A stretch of DNA of 64,000 nucleotides from an uncultured Methanospirillum sp. (GCF_963668475.1 NZ_OY764544.1:3471986-3535985), one strand, 5' to 3'. Counted from the first letter of the stretch, positions 26,554 through 36,269 are shown. The notes: generated by a model not told the origin, from the letters alone. Translations and numbers: made by a program.

Positions 26554-27126
26554 ATGTTAAGGAAAAATCAAAACAGTATCTTGATGGTGTCTTACGAAAG
26601 AGAGGATCAGGAAGTTCAGGCAGTGCCGGTCATGAAGAAGCAATATGTATATTATATCGGATTTGGAATCGTCGTCATCGCGGTGATCTTTGCAGGACTG
26701 ATGGTCGCCACAACTCCCCGGACAACCCCGGCACTTGATAAGAAGCCGGTTGTCACGATCTCGGTTCATGAGTCACCACAGATGAAAAAGACCAACGAAG
26801 GAACGCTCATATCGTATGCTGTCAACACGTCCCGATTTGCTGATGACGGTCTCGATCTGGTAAAGGCTGAAGTGCTCGACAAAAAAACTGATCTTGTTCT
26901 TCTGAAATTGGAGGGGACCAGCCTCACAGAGCAGTATACTCCTGTAGATCCGGCAGCAGGAACTGGAGTAGCAGACTATCCTGTTATCAGGTTTGACGTT
27001 ACCGTTCCTTCAGATAAGATCCCATCTGATGTCTTTAGCCGGCTTACCTTTGCATCTAAAACGAAAGCTGCTCTACCATTCATGGTGACTGGTGGAGATA
27101 TTCATCTGATCGCTGCCGGTGCATAA
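26554..27126 (+). CDS. Membrane-anchored hypothetical protein
   Basis: 190 residues from ATG 26554; ATGs at 26584 and 26632 are alternatives and none has a strong binding site. After a hydrophilic N-terminus there is one membrane segment (YYIGFGIVVIAVIFAGLMVA), followed by an extracytoplasmic domain with beta-strand-like repeats, without cysteine or known motif. Divergent from the ABC exporter, so it may be co-regulated with it. Confidence 0.7.
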   Translation: MLRKNQNSILMVSYEREDQEVQAVPVMKKQYVYYIGFGIVVIAVIFAGLMVATTPRTTPALDKKPVVTISVHESPQMKKTNEGTLISYAVNTSRFADDGLDLVKAEVLDKKTDLVLLKLEGTSLTEQYTPVDPAAGTGVADYPVIRFDVTVPSDKIPSDVFSRLTFASKTKAALPFMVTGGDIHLIAAGA

Positions 27127-27244
27127 GCAAGATCTGCCATGGATCAAGAAGGAATTTACTCATATTTTTTTGAAAACTCACCCTTATGCCCTTTACATCA
27201 ATTATTTCACATTACCAAGGTAATTGCCGGGTGAGTGAGAACAT

Positions 27245-27817
27245 ATGAAGATCCAATATCCCGAAATCGGTATCTGCGGTCTTTCCTGCAGGCTCTGCCC
27301 CCAGTATTATACCGTTGGTCAAAGCAGGTGTGGCGGATGCAAAACCGAAACCCGGATCTCTGTCGGCTGTCCTTTCATCACATGTGCCCTCAAGAGAAAA
27401 GGAGTTGAGTTTTGCTGGGTATGTGATGAGAGTGAAACCTGCGAAAAATGGAAAAAACACCGGGAAGCAGGGAAAAAAGCAGATTCATTTACGTGTAATC
27501 AGAAACTTGAGGATAATATCTGTTTTATCCGGAAGAATGGGATCGATATATTCCAGACACTACAGAAAACCAGGGAAGACCTGCTCAGAATAATGCTGAA
27601 TGAGTTCAACGATGGTCGCTCAAAGAGTTTCTATTGTATTGCTGCCACCATCCTTGAGATTGCCGAGCTGGAAGATGTTCTGGCCCAGGCAAACAATGAA
27701 TCCACCGGGATGGATATGAAAGGGAAAGCCCGGATACTACATGCTTTACTCGAAGAAACAGGAAAACAACAGGGATATTGTCTGAAATTGAGGAGAAAAG
27801 AGAGGTCAAAGGGATAG
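27245..27817 (+). CDS. DUF3795 cysteine-rich protein
   Basis: 190 residues. The N-terminal 70 residues match the DUF3795 zinc-binding pattern: GICGLSCRLCPQYYT, then SRCGGCKTETRISVGCPFITCALKRKGVEFCWVCDE. Cysteine pairs could bind zinc or an iron-sulfur cluster. The C-terminal part is helical. GTGAG precedes the ATG. Function of the family is unknown; it is common in methanogens and clostridia. Confidence 0.85.
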   Translation: MKIQYPEIGICGLSCRLCPQYYTVGQSRCGGCKTETRISVGCPFITCALKRKGVEFCWVCDESETCEKWKKHREAGKKADSFTCNQKLEDNICFIRKNGIDIFQTLQKTREDLLRIMLNEFNDGRSKSFYCIAATILEIAELEDVLAQANNESTGMDMKGKARILHALLEETGKQQGYCLKLRRKERSKG

Positions 27818-27852
27818 TTTCAACATGAATTATTAATCCTTCCCATCGGTCA

Positions 27853-28899
27853 TTACAGGTTCGTCTGAAACAGTGCAACTACATCATGCAGGTTGATGTA
27901 TCCGTTCTGGTCAAAATCAAAGACCCACCACGGCTGACCTGATACGACTGCATCAATCTGATCGAATAAGGTTACCACATCATTCAGATCAGATCTTCCA
28001 TTCCCGTTGATGTCCTCGTACAAGCCGTCACCGGTCAGGTCGCGTGGCAGCGGATATGACTGGCCTGATGTTGTATTGAATGGATGAAGTTCCCTGACCT
28101 GCACCGGCAGGGCGGTGTACCCGCTTCCATACCGGATCCCATCATCAGCAGTTGCCGAATTCAGGATGCATTGAAGGTACCCGGATCCGGTCGTCCCTCC
28201 GATGAAAGAGAGGCTCACCAGGGTGACGTTTGTTGAACCGCTGGTTATCAGATTGCTTTCGTCACCTCCGGTGATCTGGATCCGGTGCTCGTCGAGTACC
28301 TTCACCTCAGGATCAGATACCCAGGTTGGGATTGAGAGGATGTAAAATGAGAATGGGGCAGAATAATCAGAGTACAGTGTCAGGTTGAAGCTCGCAAGCC
28401 CTCCTGACAGGGTTCGGACCAGTATTGATCCTCTGTCCGTTCCGGCCTTGAGGAGATAGGCGTTCAGGGGGTTTGTGTACAGAGGAAATGACTGCCCGTT
28501 ATCACGTATAGCAAAGATCCCAATATTTGAATCGCCACCGCAGGCACCCGGATTCTGCACCCTCACATAATGCTGGCCCGGTGTTGCGATATCAGATGCG
28601 GTGATGAGAGCCGTCATCTGGTGCGATGAAAGGTATGATCCGGTCCTGTTCTGAACATCCCAGAGCACCCTGCTTTCGGGGAGAAAATTATTGCCATCTA
28701 CAGTAAGGATAAATGCATTTCCTCCGGCAATCACAGAATCCGGGTACATTGAGAGGAGTACCGGGGCAGGCCAGGCTGCTGAGGTAGAAATATTTGTGCT
28801 ACGTATTGAGGGATCACACTGATCAGCAGCCCATCCCGGTACAATGGTTACCATCAGAATAAGAGTGATCATGCACCAACGGCAGGGAACTGCGATCAT
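27853..28899 (-). CDS. Secreted protein with IPT-like domain and dockerin-like C-terminus
   Basis: 348 residues from ATG 28899; GTG at 28911 and ATG at 28872 are alternatives. A signal peptide (ITLILMVTIVPGWA) is followed by an IPT/TIG-like domain (LLSMYPDSVIAGGNAFILTVDGNNF). A second beta domain spans about 160-280. The C-terminus has two calcium-loop repeats, DINGNGRSDLNDVVTLFDQI and DFDQNGYINLHDVVALF, with the D.N.D..D pattern of dockerin type I. No cohesin gene lies in the window. Probably a surface-attached or released binding protein. Confidence 0.8.
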   Translation of the reverse strand: MIAVPCRWCMITLILMVTIVPGWAADQCDPSIRSTNISTSAAWPAPVLLSMYPDSVIAGGNAFILTVDGNNFLPESRVLWDVQNRTGSYLSSHQMTALITASDIATPGQHYVRVQNPGACGGDSNIGIFAIRDNGQSFPLYTNPLNAYLLKAGTDRGSILVRTLSGGLASFNLTLYSDYSAPFSFYILSIPTWVSDPEVKVLDEHRIQITGGDESNLITSGSTNVTLVSLSFIGGTTGSGYLQCILNSATADDGIRYGSGYTALPVQVRELHPFNTTSGQSYPLPRDLTGDGLYEDINGNGRSDLNDVVTLFDQIDAVVSGQPWWVFDFDQNGYINLHDVVALFQTNL

Positions 28900-29095
28900 C
28901 AGTAAAACCACATTTTATCAGTGTGTGGTTATATATCTATGGCTTCTTATCTCTGTCTATGCTGATGTATACATGGATGCTATTCTTCTGTGCGTGCAGT
29001 GTGTATTCCAAGGACTATCATATCCCCAAACCCCGAAAATAAGAATTCGGTCAGAAGGATTATAGTCTCTTTTCTGCAACGGATAGTAATTTCAC

Positions 29096-29782
29096 ATGTC
29101 TTTTGGACTTAATCCTTTTACCCCTGAAAATTTTACTGTTGTAATCGTTGATGATAATGATAATAATCGGTATGCGATTGCAAAAATTCTTGAAAATGTC
29201 GGTTACCGGGTTATCGAATCTACAAGTGGATCTCATGCCATCCAGATTGCTGAAGAGAAAAAACCAGATGCAATCATTCTTGATGTCATGATGCCAGGTA
29301 TGGATGGGTTTGAAGTATGCCGTCGTCTCAACGCAAACCCGACTAACTCTGATATCCCGGTAATATTTCTGACTGCCAGGGATAATGACGAGAGTATAGA
29401 AAAGGGATTTGAAGCAGGTGGGGCGGATTACGTTGTCAAACCGGTACACGTTCGGACCCTTCTGGCACGACTCAAATCGCATATTGAACGCAGTCTCTCT
29501 CTCAGGCAACTTGAGCAGATGAATCAGGAACTAGAAAAGATAAATCAGTGCCTGGATAAACAGATTCAAAACAACCTGAGTGTCCAGGCTACCCTCAATG
29601 ATCAGGTCCGAAACCCCCTCTCAATTGCCATCACCTTGGTTGAAATGGGGGGATGTGAACGAGGGGATGAGGTCATCAGGGAACTGATGCGGATAGATTC
29701 GGTTATTGACAGATTGGACGCCGGTTTTTTACAGTCTGAAAAAATCCACGCCTATCTGAAGAAGCATCATGGTGTAACCTGA
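29096..29782 (+). CDS. Response regulator with HisKA-like C-terminal domain
   Basis: 228 residues. The receiver domain (about 12-130) has the acidic pair DD (VIVDDNDNN), phosphoacceptor Asp in ILDVMMPGMDG, and Thr/Lys in FLTARDND and DYVVKPVHV. A coiled coil (LEQMNQELEKINQ) joins it to a C-terminal four-helix-like region with LNDQVRNPLSIAITL. This resembles a histidine-kinase dimerisation motif whose His is Gln, so it probably cannot be phosphorylated there. It may be part of a chemotaxis-independent phosphorelay. No neighbouring kinase is adjacent. Confidence 0.85.
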   Translation: MSFGLNPFTPENFTVVIVDDNDNNRYAIAKILENVGYRVIESTSGSHAIQIAEEKKPDAIILDVMMPGMDGFEVCRRLNANPTNSDIPVIFLTARDNDESIEKGFEAGGADYVVKPVHVRTLLARLKSHIERSLSLRQLEQMNQELEKINQCLDKQIQNNLSVQATLNDQVRNPLSIAITLVEMGGCERGDEVIRELMRIDSVIDRLDAGFLQSEKIHAYLKKHHGVT

Positions 29783-29919
29783 TAATCAATTTCCATCAGA
29801 AAACCTGTGTGAACAATCATGACCAAGATGTTGTACCTGATATTGCCGTATCAGATCCAGGGTTTCCAATCGGTGATGAAAAAAGACTGACCATTATTAT
29901 TTAGATCATTAATCCTAAT

Positions 29920-31713
29920 TCACGCAAAGAAGTAATTATCCTCCTCCTCCTTTTCCGGCACCACCTTTTCTAAATGTCTGATAACCGTACCTCTCGCCCT
30001 GATTAGTTCTGCAATACTCCATGCCTGACAGATCGTTCCGGCAGGCTGATGTGGAGCATCCCCATCAAAGATCTCGGGAAGCATTCCTGCCCCGTCGGTC
30101 AGGAAATACTCCCAGAGCGGTGTAATCACTGACTTTATCTTCTCATGATCTGTCCCATACTGGATCAGGGCGTCAAGGTAAAACCCGGTCTGCCATGGCC
30201 AGACCATCCCGTTGTGGTATGAGATGTCTCCTCCATACCTGCCGTGGTATCTGGCAGAGGCTGGCGAGAGTGTTCTCAAACCATACGGTGTGAGCAGTTC
30301 TCTCTCAATAACTTCCAGAGCCCGGTGTCCGTCATCAAACGGGAGAAGTCCAAATGCAAGTGCGATGATCTGGTTTGATCTGACTGATGGATCGGAGGGA
30401 TTGAGCACGTCATAGAGACATCCCGTCTCCGGGTTCCAGAACTCCTGAAACTCTGCCAGTGCGTCCCTGGAACTGACCGGGGTTGAGAACTTCAGGTACT
30501 CCATCAGTTCGAGGGCAAGTATCCATAGTGCGTTTATCTCGACAGGCATCCCGGTTCTGGGAGTTTCCTGGGTATCCATCCAGGTTGTTCCCTCCCTGAC
30601 TGTAATCAGATTCCCATTGAGTGACGCAATCTCACTTTTGGGGTACCGGCTGATGAGCTCTTCGATTTCATGCCTGATGGTGGCAACAAAAGGAGAACCT
30701 GGAAGTTTTTGTATATACTGAAAGAGCGCCCAGAAGAACCAGAGTGTTGCATCAGAGGAGTTATACGAATCAGGGAACCGGTTCAGCAGCAACCCATCCC
30801 TGCGATGGGCAAGATGCCAGCGAAATACATCCTCTGCCTCCCTGTACCTGCCGGTCTCAAGAAGCAGCCCGGGCAGACTGATGAAGGTGTCTCGCCCCCA
30901 GGTCTCGGTAAACCAGTGATAACCCGCAAGGATCTCACTTCCCCTGATGCAGAGCTGGGATGCATGGTCAAGGATATCCCGGCTCTCTTGTGACTCCTGG
31001 ATCTGGTTGGATTCAGGTATGGCATCCTGGGGAGCAAACCTGATCTCAACGATTCCATTTGTTACAGCACCGGCAAAGTAGCCCGGGGAGATAAGATCCT
31101 CCCGTGCATTATAACCCCGCTCCTCATCGCGTGGATACCATGCATTCAGGTACTGTTGCCTGTCGTCAGTGAAACCGAGATCAGATCTGACTGCACACCC
31201 GTTCAGTATCAGCGATCCCTCACTTGTACTGGATTTTTCCTTCTGTTCGCCGGATAAATTCTGCACACTCCTATTGGTCATAAGTGGCCGTATCATCAGC
31301 GATACGGTTCCTGTAATCTCATACCTGATCGTGAGGCCTCTGTCAAGGACGAGTGACCTTCGAATCCTGGCACCAGGGATCGCAAATTCCTGGATCACCG
31401 GGTACAGGGATGCACCCAGTGTCCAGGGAAGCCCGCCGTCCACGAACGTATCACCCCAGTATCCTGGTGAGAGTCTGATCCCGTTCGCTTCTTCATGGAG
31501 AGCACTCAGAAGTATCCTGTCCTTCTTCACGAGGAGGCCATGATATCGCCGTGTATTTCCTGCAAATGATGAGGAACAGTACATCTCCCCATCTGCCATC
31601 AGGAACTCGCGAGCACCTGCGATATCAGGATCCCTGAGTTCACGTCCATACCTGATCCTGTCAGGAATAACTTTCAGATCTTCAATATCTTGATCTGGTT
31701 TCAGATCTATCAC
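29920..31713 (-). CDS. Glycogen debranching enzyme (archaeal type, GH133)
   Basis: 597 residues from the GTG at 31713, which overlaps the previous gene stop as GTGA (stop 31712-31710); an ATG at 31791 would overlap it by 82 bases. The N-terminal beta domain holds CSSSFAGNTRRYHGLLV; the (alpha/alpha)6 domain has TETWGRDTFISLPGLLLETG, DATLWFFWALFQYI, and TWMDTQETPRTGMPVEINALWI. The C-terminal SYHNGMVWPWQTGFYLDALI is typical. It removes alpha-1,6 branches of glycogen. It is the third gene of an operon with two glycosyltransferases. Confidence 0.9.
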   Translation of the reverse strand: MIDLKPDQDIEDLKVIPDRIRYGRELRDPDIAGAREFLMADGEMYCSSSFAGNTRRYHGLLVKKDRILLSALHEEANGIRLSPGYWGDTFVDGGLPWTLGASLYPVIQEFAIPGARIRRSLVLDRGLTIRYEITGTVSLMIRPLMTNRSVQNLSGEQKEKSSTSEGSLILNGCAVRSDLGFTDDRQQYLNAWYPRDEERGYNAREDLISPGYFAGAVTNGIVEIRFAPQDAIPESNQIQESQESRDILDHASQLCIRGSEILAGYHWFTETWGRDTFISLPGLLLETGRYREAEDVFRWHLAHRRDGLLLNRFPDSYNSSDATLWFFWALFQYIQKLPGSPFVATIRHEIEELISRYPKSEIASLNGNLITVREGTTWMDTQETPRTGMPVEINALWILALELMEYLKFSTPVSSRDALAEFQEFWNPETGCLYDVLNPSDPSVRSNQIIALAFGLLPFDDGHRALEVIERELLTPYGLRTLSPASARYHGRYGGDISYHNGMVWPWQTGFYLDALIQYGTDHEKIKSVITPLWEYFLTDGAGMLPEIFDGDAPHQPAGTICQAWSIAELIRARGTVIRHLEKVVPEKEEEDNYFFA

Positions 31714-32972
31714 CCTACTGCCTGTATAGCGTAGCCCGGATTCTGTATCTTTCTGTACGCAGCAGAGGTCCGGGCAGCTGCTGTATCCCATGTGAACTGC
31801 CTGATCACGCGGCTTCGCCCGGCTCTTCCGAACCTTGCCATCATATCCTGATCACTGAGGAGTCGCACGAGATACGTTGCGATATCATCAGGGTCCCACG
31901 GATTTATATGATATCCGCACTGGTCTGGCCCATCTGAAACCACCTGCTCACACAGCCCGCTTGTTCCTGTGGCTCCGACTATAACAGGTCTCGCCATTGC
32001 CATGGCCTCGGTACAGACGATTCCGAAGGGCTCGTACTTTGACGGGAAGACTGCGCAATCACAGGCTGCGTAGAAGAGCAGTCGCTCCTCTTCGGTTACA
32101 AGACGGGTGTGCATCAGCACATGCCGGTCAACTCCGAGTGACCTGATCAGGTCATGGAGTTCTCCCTCCATCTCACCAACGCCAAGTATGATCAGTTGTG
32201 CATCAGGCACATTCCTGAGAACCGCAGGCATCGCCCTGATCAGTTCGTCAGGTCCTTTCACCTGCGTCAGCCTGCCGATGAAGAGGATCAGATTATTCTC
32301 CCAGATTCCTGTCTCTCTCCTGAACTCCTGGATCATCTGCTGGCTGAATCGTTCAGGGTTGTACTTCACAGGATCAACGCCGTTGTAAATCACCTCGATC
32401 TTCTCCTGGTCGTATCCGTTCCTGACCAGTTCATCTTTCATGGCATATGAGACGGTCACCATGAGATCAGCAGTTTCAGCAGCAAGTCTTTCTATCAGCT
32501 CAACAACTGCAGATCCTTCATCTCTCCTTCCTTGTTCGGTTGAGTGAACGTGAAAGACAAAGGGGATCTCAAGGTTACGTTTTACCAAAACTCCGGCGAT
32601 GGCCGAGAGCCAGTCATGGCAGACGATGAGGTCAAACCTTGCACCGCTTCTGTGAACCCTGATCAGATGATCAGCTGCAAGCTGGTTGAAGAGTACAGTC
32701 TCAAGAAAAAAGTTCTGGTCAGCAGGTGCCCATCCCTGCACATCGAGAGGCGAAAGCACCGGAAGGATATCATGGATATTCATCAGTTCGGGGCGGAAGA
32801 CCGGCATCCCGTTCCATGTTTCGTGAACCTGATCGCTGCCTGTATTACGGGAGCAAACTGAAATATCGATCCCGTTCTTTCTGAGTCGTGGCATCATCTC
32901 CATGGCGTACGTGCCAAGGCCACCCCTGAAGAACGGAGGAAATTCGTCCACTACACAGGCGATCCGCATCAT
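31710..32972 (-). CDS. Glycosyltransferase family 4-type (glycogen synthase-like)
   Basis: 420 residues. GT-B-fold enzyme with an N-terminal glycine-rich loop (FFRGGLGTYAMEMMPRL), VCHDWLSAIAGVLVK, and the C-terminal nucleotide-sugar site ILFIGRLTQVKGPDELIRAMP and the E-x7-E motif EPFGIVCTEAMA. It begins one base inside the stop of the preceding glycosyltransferase (TGATG) and overlaps the debranching gene. Within this cluster it is likely to extend or synthesise an alpha-glucan; trehalose or sucrose synthase activity is not excluded. Confidence 0.88.
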   Translation of the reverse strand: MMRIACVVDEFPPFFRGGLGTYAMEMMPRLRKNGIDISVCSRNTGSDQVHETWNGMPVFRPELMNIHDILPVLSPLDVQGWAPADQNFFLETVLFNQLAADHLIRVHRSGARFDLIVCHDWLSAIAGVLVKRNLEIPFVFHVHSTEQGRRDEGSAVVELIERLAAETADLMVTVSYAMKDELVRNGYDQEKIEVIYNGVDPVKYNPERFSQQMIQEFRRETGIWENNLILFIGRLTQVKGPDELIRAMPAVLRNVPDAQLIILGVGEMEGELHDLIRSLGVDRHVLMHTRLVTEEERLLFYAACDCAVFPSKYEPFGIVCTEAMAMARPVIVGATGTSGLCEQVVSDGPDQCGYHINPWDPDDIATYLVRLLSDQDMMARFGRAGRSRVIRQFTWDTAAARTSAAYRKIQNPGYAIQAVG

Positions 32973-34105
32973 CAGGTCTCATGATACAGATTCAGAATCT
33001 GGTCAGCGATAGAGTCCCAGAAGAACCGCCTGTCAACCTGGTTGTATCCTCCTCTCCCGAGCCGTATCCTTTCATTCTGATTCTCGAGGTAATGGTTCAC
33101 ACCCCATGCTATTCCATCTGCATTCGGTTCCACAACAAGTCCGGTGACCCCGTGCTCAACGTTCTCGGCAAGCCCGCCGACCCTTGTCACAACCACCGGC
33201 CTGTTCGCACTCCATGCCTCAAGCAGAACAATTCCGAACGGTTCGTTCCTGCTTGGAATAACCACAATGTCGCTTGCATGAAGAAGCCTGACGTACTCTG
33301 AGTCAGTGATGAATCCCGGGAATTGTACCGGCATTCCCTGTGTCCTGCTGATCAGCCAGTCCCTCATTCCTCCGCTTCCCGCAAGAATGAACTGTGCATT
33401 CCAGAACCTGTTGAGGATCTGAGGCATTGCATCAACAAGAAGATCAGGCCCTTTCTGGTACACCATCCTTCCAACAAAGAGGACAAGCGGAGCTAGATAA
33501 TGGACTCCGTAACTCTCCTTAATCGCTCCCTGATTAATGCTAACATCGAACTGCTCTTTCACAACCCCGTTGGGAATAACCCTGATCTTGTTGGGATCAA
33601 CCTTGTACAGATCAAGTACCTCCTGGCGGAGTTGTCCGGAGACTGCAACACAGCGTTTTGCTATCAGCCCTGCATACCATTCCTTTCCACAGATTTCGTG
33701 GTATTCCCACCAATCTCCGTGTATCCCTCCGTTTCTTCCAAATTCGGTTGAGTGATAGGTGAAGACAGTCCTGCGATGTTTGAGCAGATCCAGTGCCTCG
33801 ACCACATGCCAGTCATGGAAATGGAGGATGTCAAATGGCTTCTCATCATACTGGTAAAACCGCTGAACCAGGCCATGTGAGAGATCGGAGCAGTACTCCA
33901 CCACGTTTGAGCCGTGGGGTCTCCATATATGATAGAAGACACCGCTCATCTCAAAGTCCTGGTCACCCCTGGTGAAGAAGTGAACCTCATGCTTTTTTGC
34001 AAGCGACTGTGCGAGGTACGTTGCAGCGTTGGAGAGGCCTCCGACCCGCTCTGAGTAGAGGCTCTCCCAGCAGAATATTGCGATCTTCAACCGTTTTGCA
34101 CCCAA
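32972..34105 (-). CDS. Glycosyltransferase family 4-type, glycogen-cluster
   Basis: 377 residues from TTG 34105 with the strong GGAGGTG at 34113-34119; another TTG at 34138 lacks such spacing. GT-B fold motifs are GGLSNAATYLAQSL, HFHDWHVVEALDLL, VLFVGRMVYQKGPDLLVDAMP, and the E-x7-E site EPFGIVLLEAWS. It belongs to the same general group as the downstream enzyme but is clearly distinct, so the cluster has two glucosyltransferases. Co-transcribed with the downstream GT and debranching enzyme. Confidence 0.88.
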   Translation of the reverse strand: MGAKRLKIAIFCWESLYSERVGGLSNAATYLAQSLAKKHEVHFFTRGDQDFEMSGVFYHIWRPHGSNVVEYCSDLSHGLVQRFYQYDEKPFDILHFHDWHVVEALDLLKHRRTVFTYHSTEFGRNGGIHGDWWEYHEICGKEWYAGLIAKRCVAVSGQLRQEVLDLYKVDPNKIRVIPNGVVKEQFDVSINQGAIKESYGVHYLAPLVLFVGRMVYQKGPDLLVDAMPQILNRFWNAQFILAGSGGMRDWLISRTQGMPVQFPGFITDSEYVRLLHASDIVVIPSRNEPFGIVLLEAWSANRPVVVTRVGGLAENVEHGVTGLVVEPNADGIAWGVNHYLENQNERIRLGRGGYNQVDRRFFWDSIADQILNLYHET

Positions 34106-34362
34106 TGCTCTACACCTCCGTTCTTCTTCCTTGCACAATGTGTAATGCCTTTCTCTTTACCTCTCCGGTGTCAGTGGAGGCTGCGGGAGCTGAAAAAAAG
34201 AAAGCAGAAAGCATCTGAATCGTGATAAAACCAGGGATCATATACAGAGGATGGATGATGATCCGTTAAATACCTCACCGCACGTTCACTGCTTTTTTGA
34301 GAAGAGAAACTTTTTTGCAGAGACATACGAGTATACTTTATTGTTACCCGGTGTGTGAGTCC

Positions 34363-34623
34363 ATGATACCAAGATACCGATATCCAGTAATTGCTGGAAT
34401 AGTTCTTCTGCTCCTGATCTCATCAGCTCTGGCAGATTCTTCCAACCGCCTTGTATCAGATAATTTTTCAAGTTCTATTGTCGGATCTGGACCACCTGAT
34501 CCCGTGACTCCTACTCTCCGACCTGCAGCGGTGATGAGCTGGTCTGACGTGACGATGGTCTCCGGTAAGATCAGGAATTTTCAGAAAGAGTTCAGATATG
34601 AGTCAGGATTCACCCATGAATAA
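34363..34623 (+). CDS. Small secreted protein, C-terminal relative of the protein at 62344
   Basis: 86 residues from ATG 34363, giving MIPRYRYPVIAGIVLLLLIS, a clear signal peptide; upstream starts are possible. The C-terminal 30 residues (SWSDVTMVSGKIRNFQKEFR) closely resemble the end of the secreted protein at 62344-63045 (QWKDLTGVAGDMKNFQKAFL). Shared positions are W.D.T.V.G....NFQK.F.Y.SG. It lies between the GT operon and the GH57 gene but on the opposite strand. It may be a shortened relative of the larger protein. Confidence 0.65.
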   Translation: MIPRYRYPVIAGIVLLLLISSALADSSNRLVSDNFSSSIVGSGPPDPVTPTLRPAAVMSWSDVTMVSGKIRNFQKEFRYESGFTHE

Positions 34624-34661
34624 CTGGATTGCAACTGTACCATTTATGAGCAATTCAATCT

Positions 34662-36107
34662 TCATGAACTCCATAACTCGGTGCATCTGTTCTGTGCTGC
34701 CTGAATGAGATCCTGGTGCGAGCGGGCCTGCTCAAGGGCAGAAGCCAGAGGTTCGTCTCTCACAACATGTCGTGCCCATGATGCAAAGTCACCGTGGCGG
34801 TGATGAAACTCGATCGAGTCTGCAGGAACGATAGAGAGCATCTCTGCAAACTGGTCGAGATCAAATGCCACATGCCCGGTGTAGCCTACCGGACTTGAGA
34901 AGTAGAATGCATTGTCGATGCTGAATGACCTGAGTGGGAACATCTTTGCCTTTTCTGGATCATTTATGATACACTGCTCTTCGTAATCAGCGACAACATC
35001 CATGTAGGTGATGAATGCCTGGTGTTCAGGCTGGTGACTGAAGTACGAGTGTACCTCACCGCATGACCCGTTCTTACATGACATGTAGTAGAAGTGATCG
35101 CTGATCTGAAGGCATCTCCAGAGCCTTTCGTCACATGCAAACCGGTGAGCACGCTGGATGGCCCTGACCGCATTTTTCTGCTTCCTGTTCTCTATCCAGG
35201 CTGTTGCATCCTTCTCTGCATCAGCCCATGAGACCGGAACAGGAACTGAAAACTGCTCCCTGACCGGGTATTTAAGGATCTCGGACGGGTTGATCATCTC
35301 AACTCCTGAACTCCTGAGTTCAGGACCCAGATGCCTGAAAAAATCCAGTATCCCGGTATCAGACCAGTAGTGTTCACCAATAGTCTCGTAGTCGATGAAC
35401 ACCGGGATAAAATCACCTGGTGTCTGTGATACCCAGTGTGCGTATTTGTCTGCAGTCAGCGGCCATGCCTCCCAGTCTCTGCATGTGAACCTGAATGCGA
35501 TGTCATCTGAGAGTTTGAAGTTTCTCATAATGAGTGGCAGGCCTTCGCATTGGTACAGGAAGTTCGGGCTCCTCCACTTGAGGATGTGGTCTACGCCTTC
35601 TGTAAAACAGGCTGAAAACCCCATCTCCCGAACATTCCGGGCAATCCGGTTGTCAAGAATGAACTCCGTGTTCTCAAAGATCTTCGGTGTCACCCCGAAG
35701 ACATCTTTGAGCATCTGCCTGTGCTGTAAAACCTGCTCCCTGAACTCGTCCATCTCCCAGAACAGACTTGATATGCTGTGATAATAGGTCTGGCAGATCA
35801 TCTCTACTCTTGGGTGATGTGCAGCCTGAACAAAGAGATCAAGCACATCCGGAGCCCATTTCTCCAGTTGTTCGACCAGGACACCGGATATCGAGAATGC
35901 ACAGGCAAAGCCGTCATCCAGTTCATCGAGGATGAGAGATGTCGCGGGTCCATAACATTTCTCGCAGACTCGTAGAAGAATCTCCTTGTTGGCCGGATCA
36001 AAGTACCGCCTGCTGTGATCCTCTTTGTCATCCTCCTGTCCGTACGCGAATCGTTTGTTCAGACGGTATGGCTGATGTACCTCAAAGCCGAGACAGAACT
36101 GTTTCAT
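34662..36107 (-). CDS. Glycoside hydrolase family 57 (alpha-amylase-like)
   Basis: 481 residues. GH57 enzymes act on alpha-glucans with a seven-strand barrel. Visible motifs are the N-terminal CLGFEVHQPYRLN, the QTYYHSISSLF segment, the nucleophile region TPKIFENTEFILDN (Glu in TE), and the acid/base region FIPVFIDYETIGEHYWSDTG. It starts with a good AGAGGA site before ATG. It probably degrades intracellular glycogen together with the debranching enzyme 2.9 kb downstream on the same strand; no signal peptide is present. Whether it is alpha-amylase or 4-alpha-glucanotransferase is not clear. Confidence 0.9.
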   Translation of the reverse strand: MKQFCLGFEVHQPYRLNKRFAYGQEDDKEDHSRRYFDPANKEILLRVCEKCYGPATSLILDELDDGFACAFSISGVLVEQLEKWAPDVLDLFVQAAHHPRVEMICQTYYHSISSLFWEMDEFREQVLQHRQMLKDVFGVTPKIFENTEFILDNRIARNVREMGFSACFTEGVDHILKWRSPNFLYQCEGLPLIMRNFKLSDDIAFRFTCRDWEAWPLTADKYAHWVSQTPGDFIPVFIDYETIGEHYWSDTGILDFFRHLGPELRSSGVEMINPSEILKYPVREQFSVPVPVSWADAEKDATAWIENRKQKNAVRAIQRAHRFACDERLWRCLQISDHFYYMSCKNGSCGEVHSYFSHQPEHQAFITYMDVVADYEEQCIINDPEKAKMFPLRSFSIDNAFYFSSPVGYTGHVAFDLDQFAEMLSIVPADSIEFHHRHGDFASWARHVVRDEPLASALEQARSHQDLIQAAQNRCTELWSS

Positions 36108-36220
36108 CCGGTTCCTCTCTGATCAAACACGAAAACAGTGTCATCATTCAGCACAAAAAATTGACATTTCGCTGCTATCAGAGAATGGAGCATACAGATG
36201 ATAATATTTCATCTGTATAT

Positions 36221-36228
36221 TTATATAT
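36221..36228 (+). promoter_or_regulatory. TATA box
   Basis: TTATATAT at 36221-36228, placing transcription start near 36248-36250, before the membrane protein gene at 36270. The position also fits the 160-base gap to the divergent GH57 gene. Confidence 0.4.
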
Positions 36229-36269
36229 GCCGCAGACTCTCCTCTCCGATCTGATTGAACCGCCCGCGG

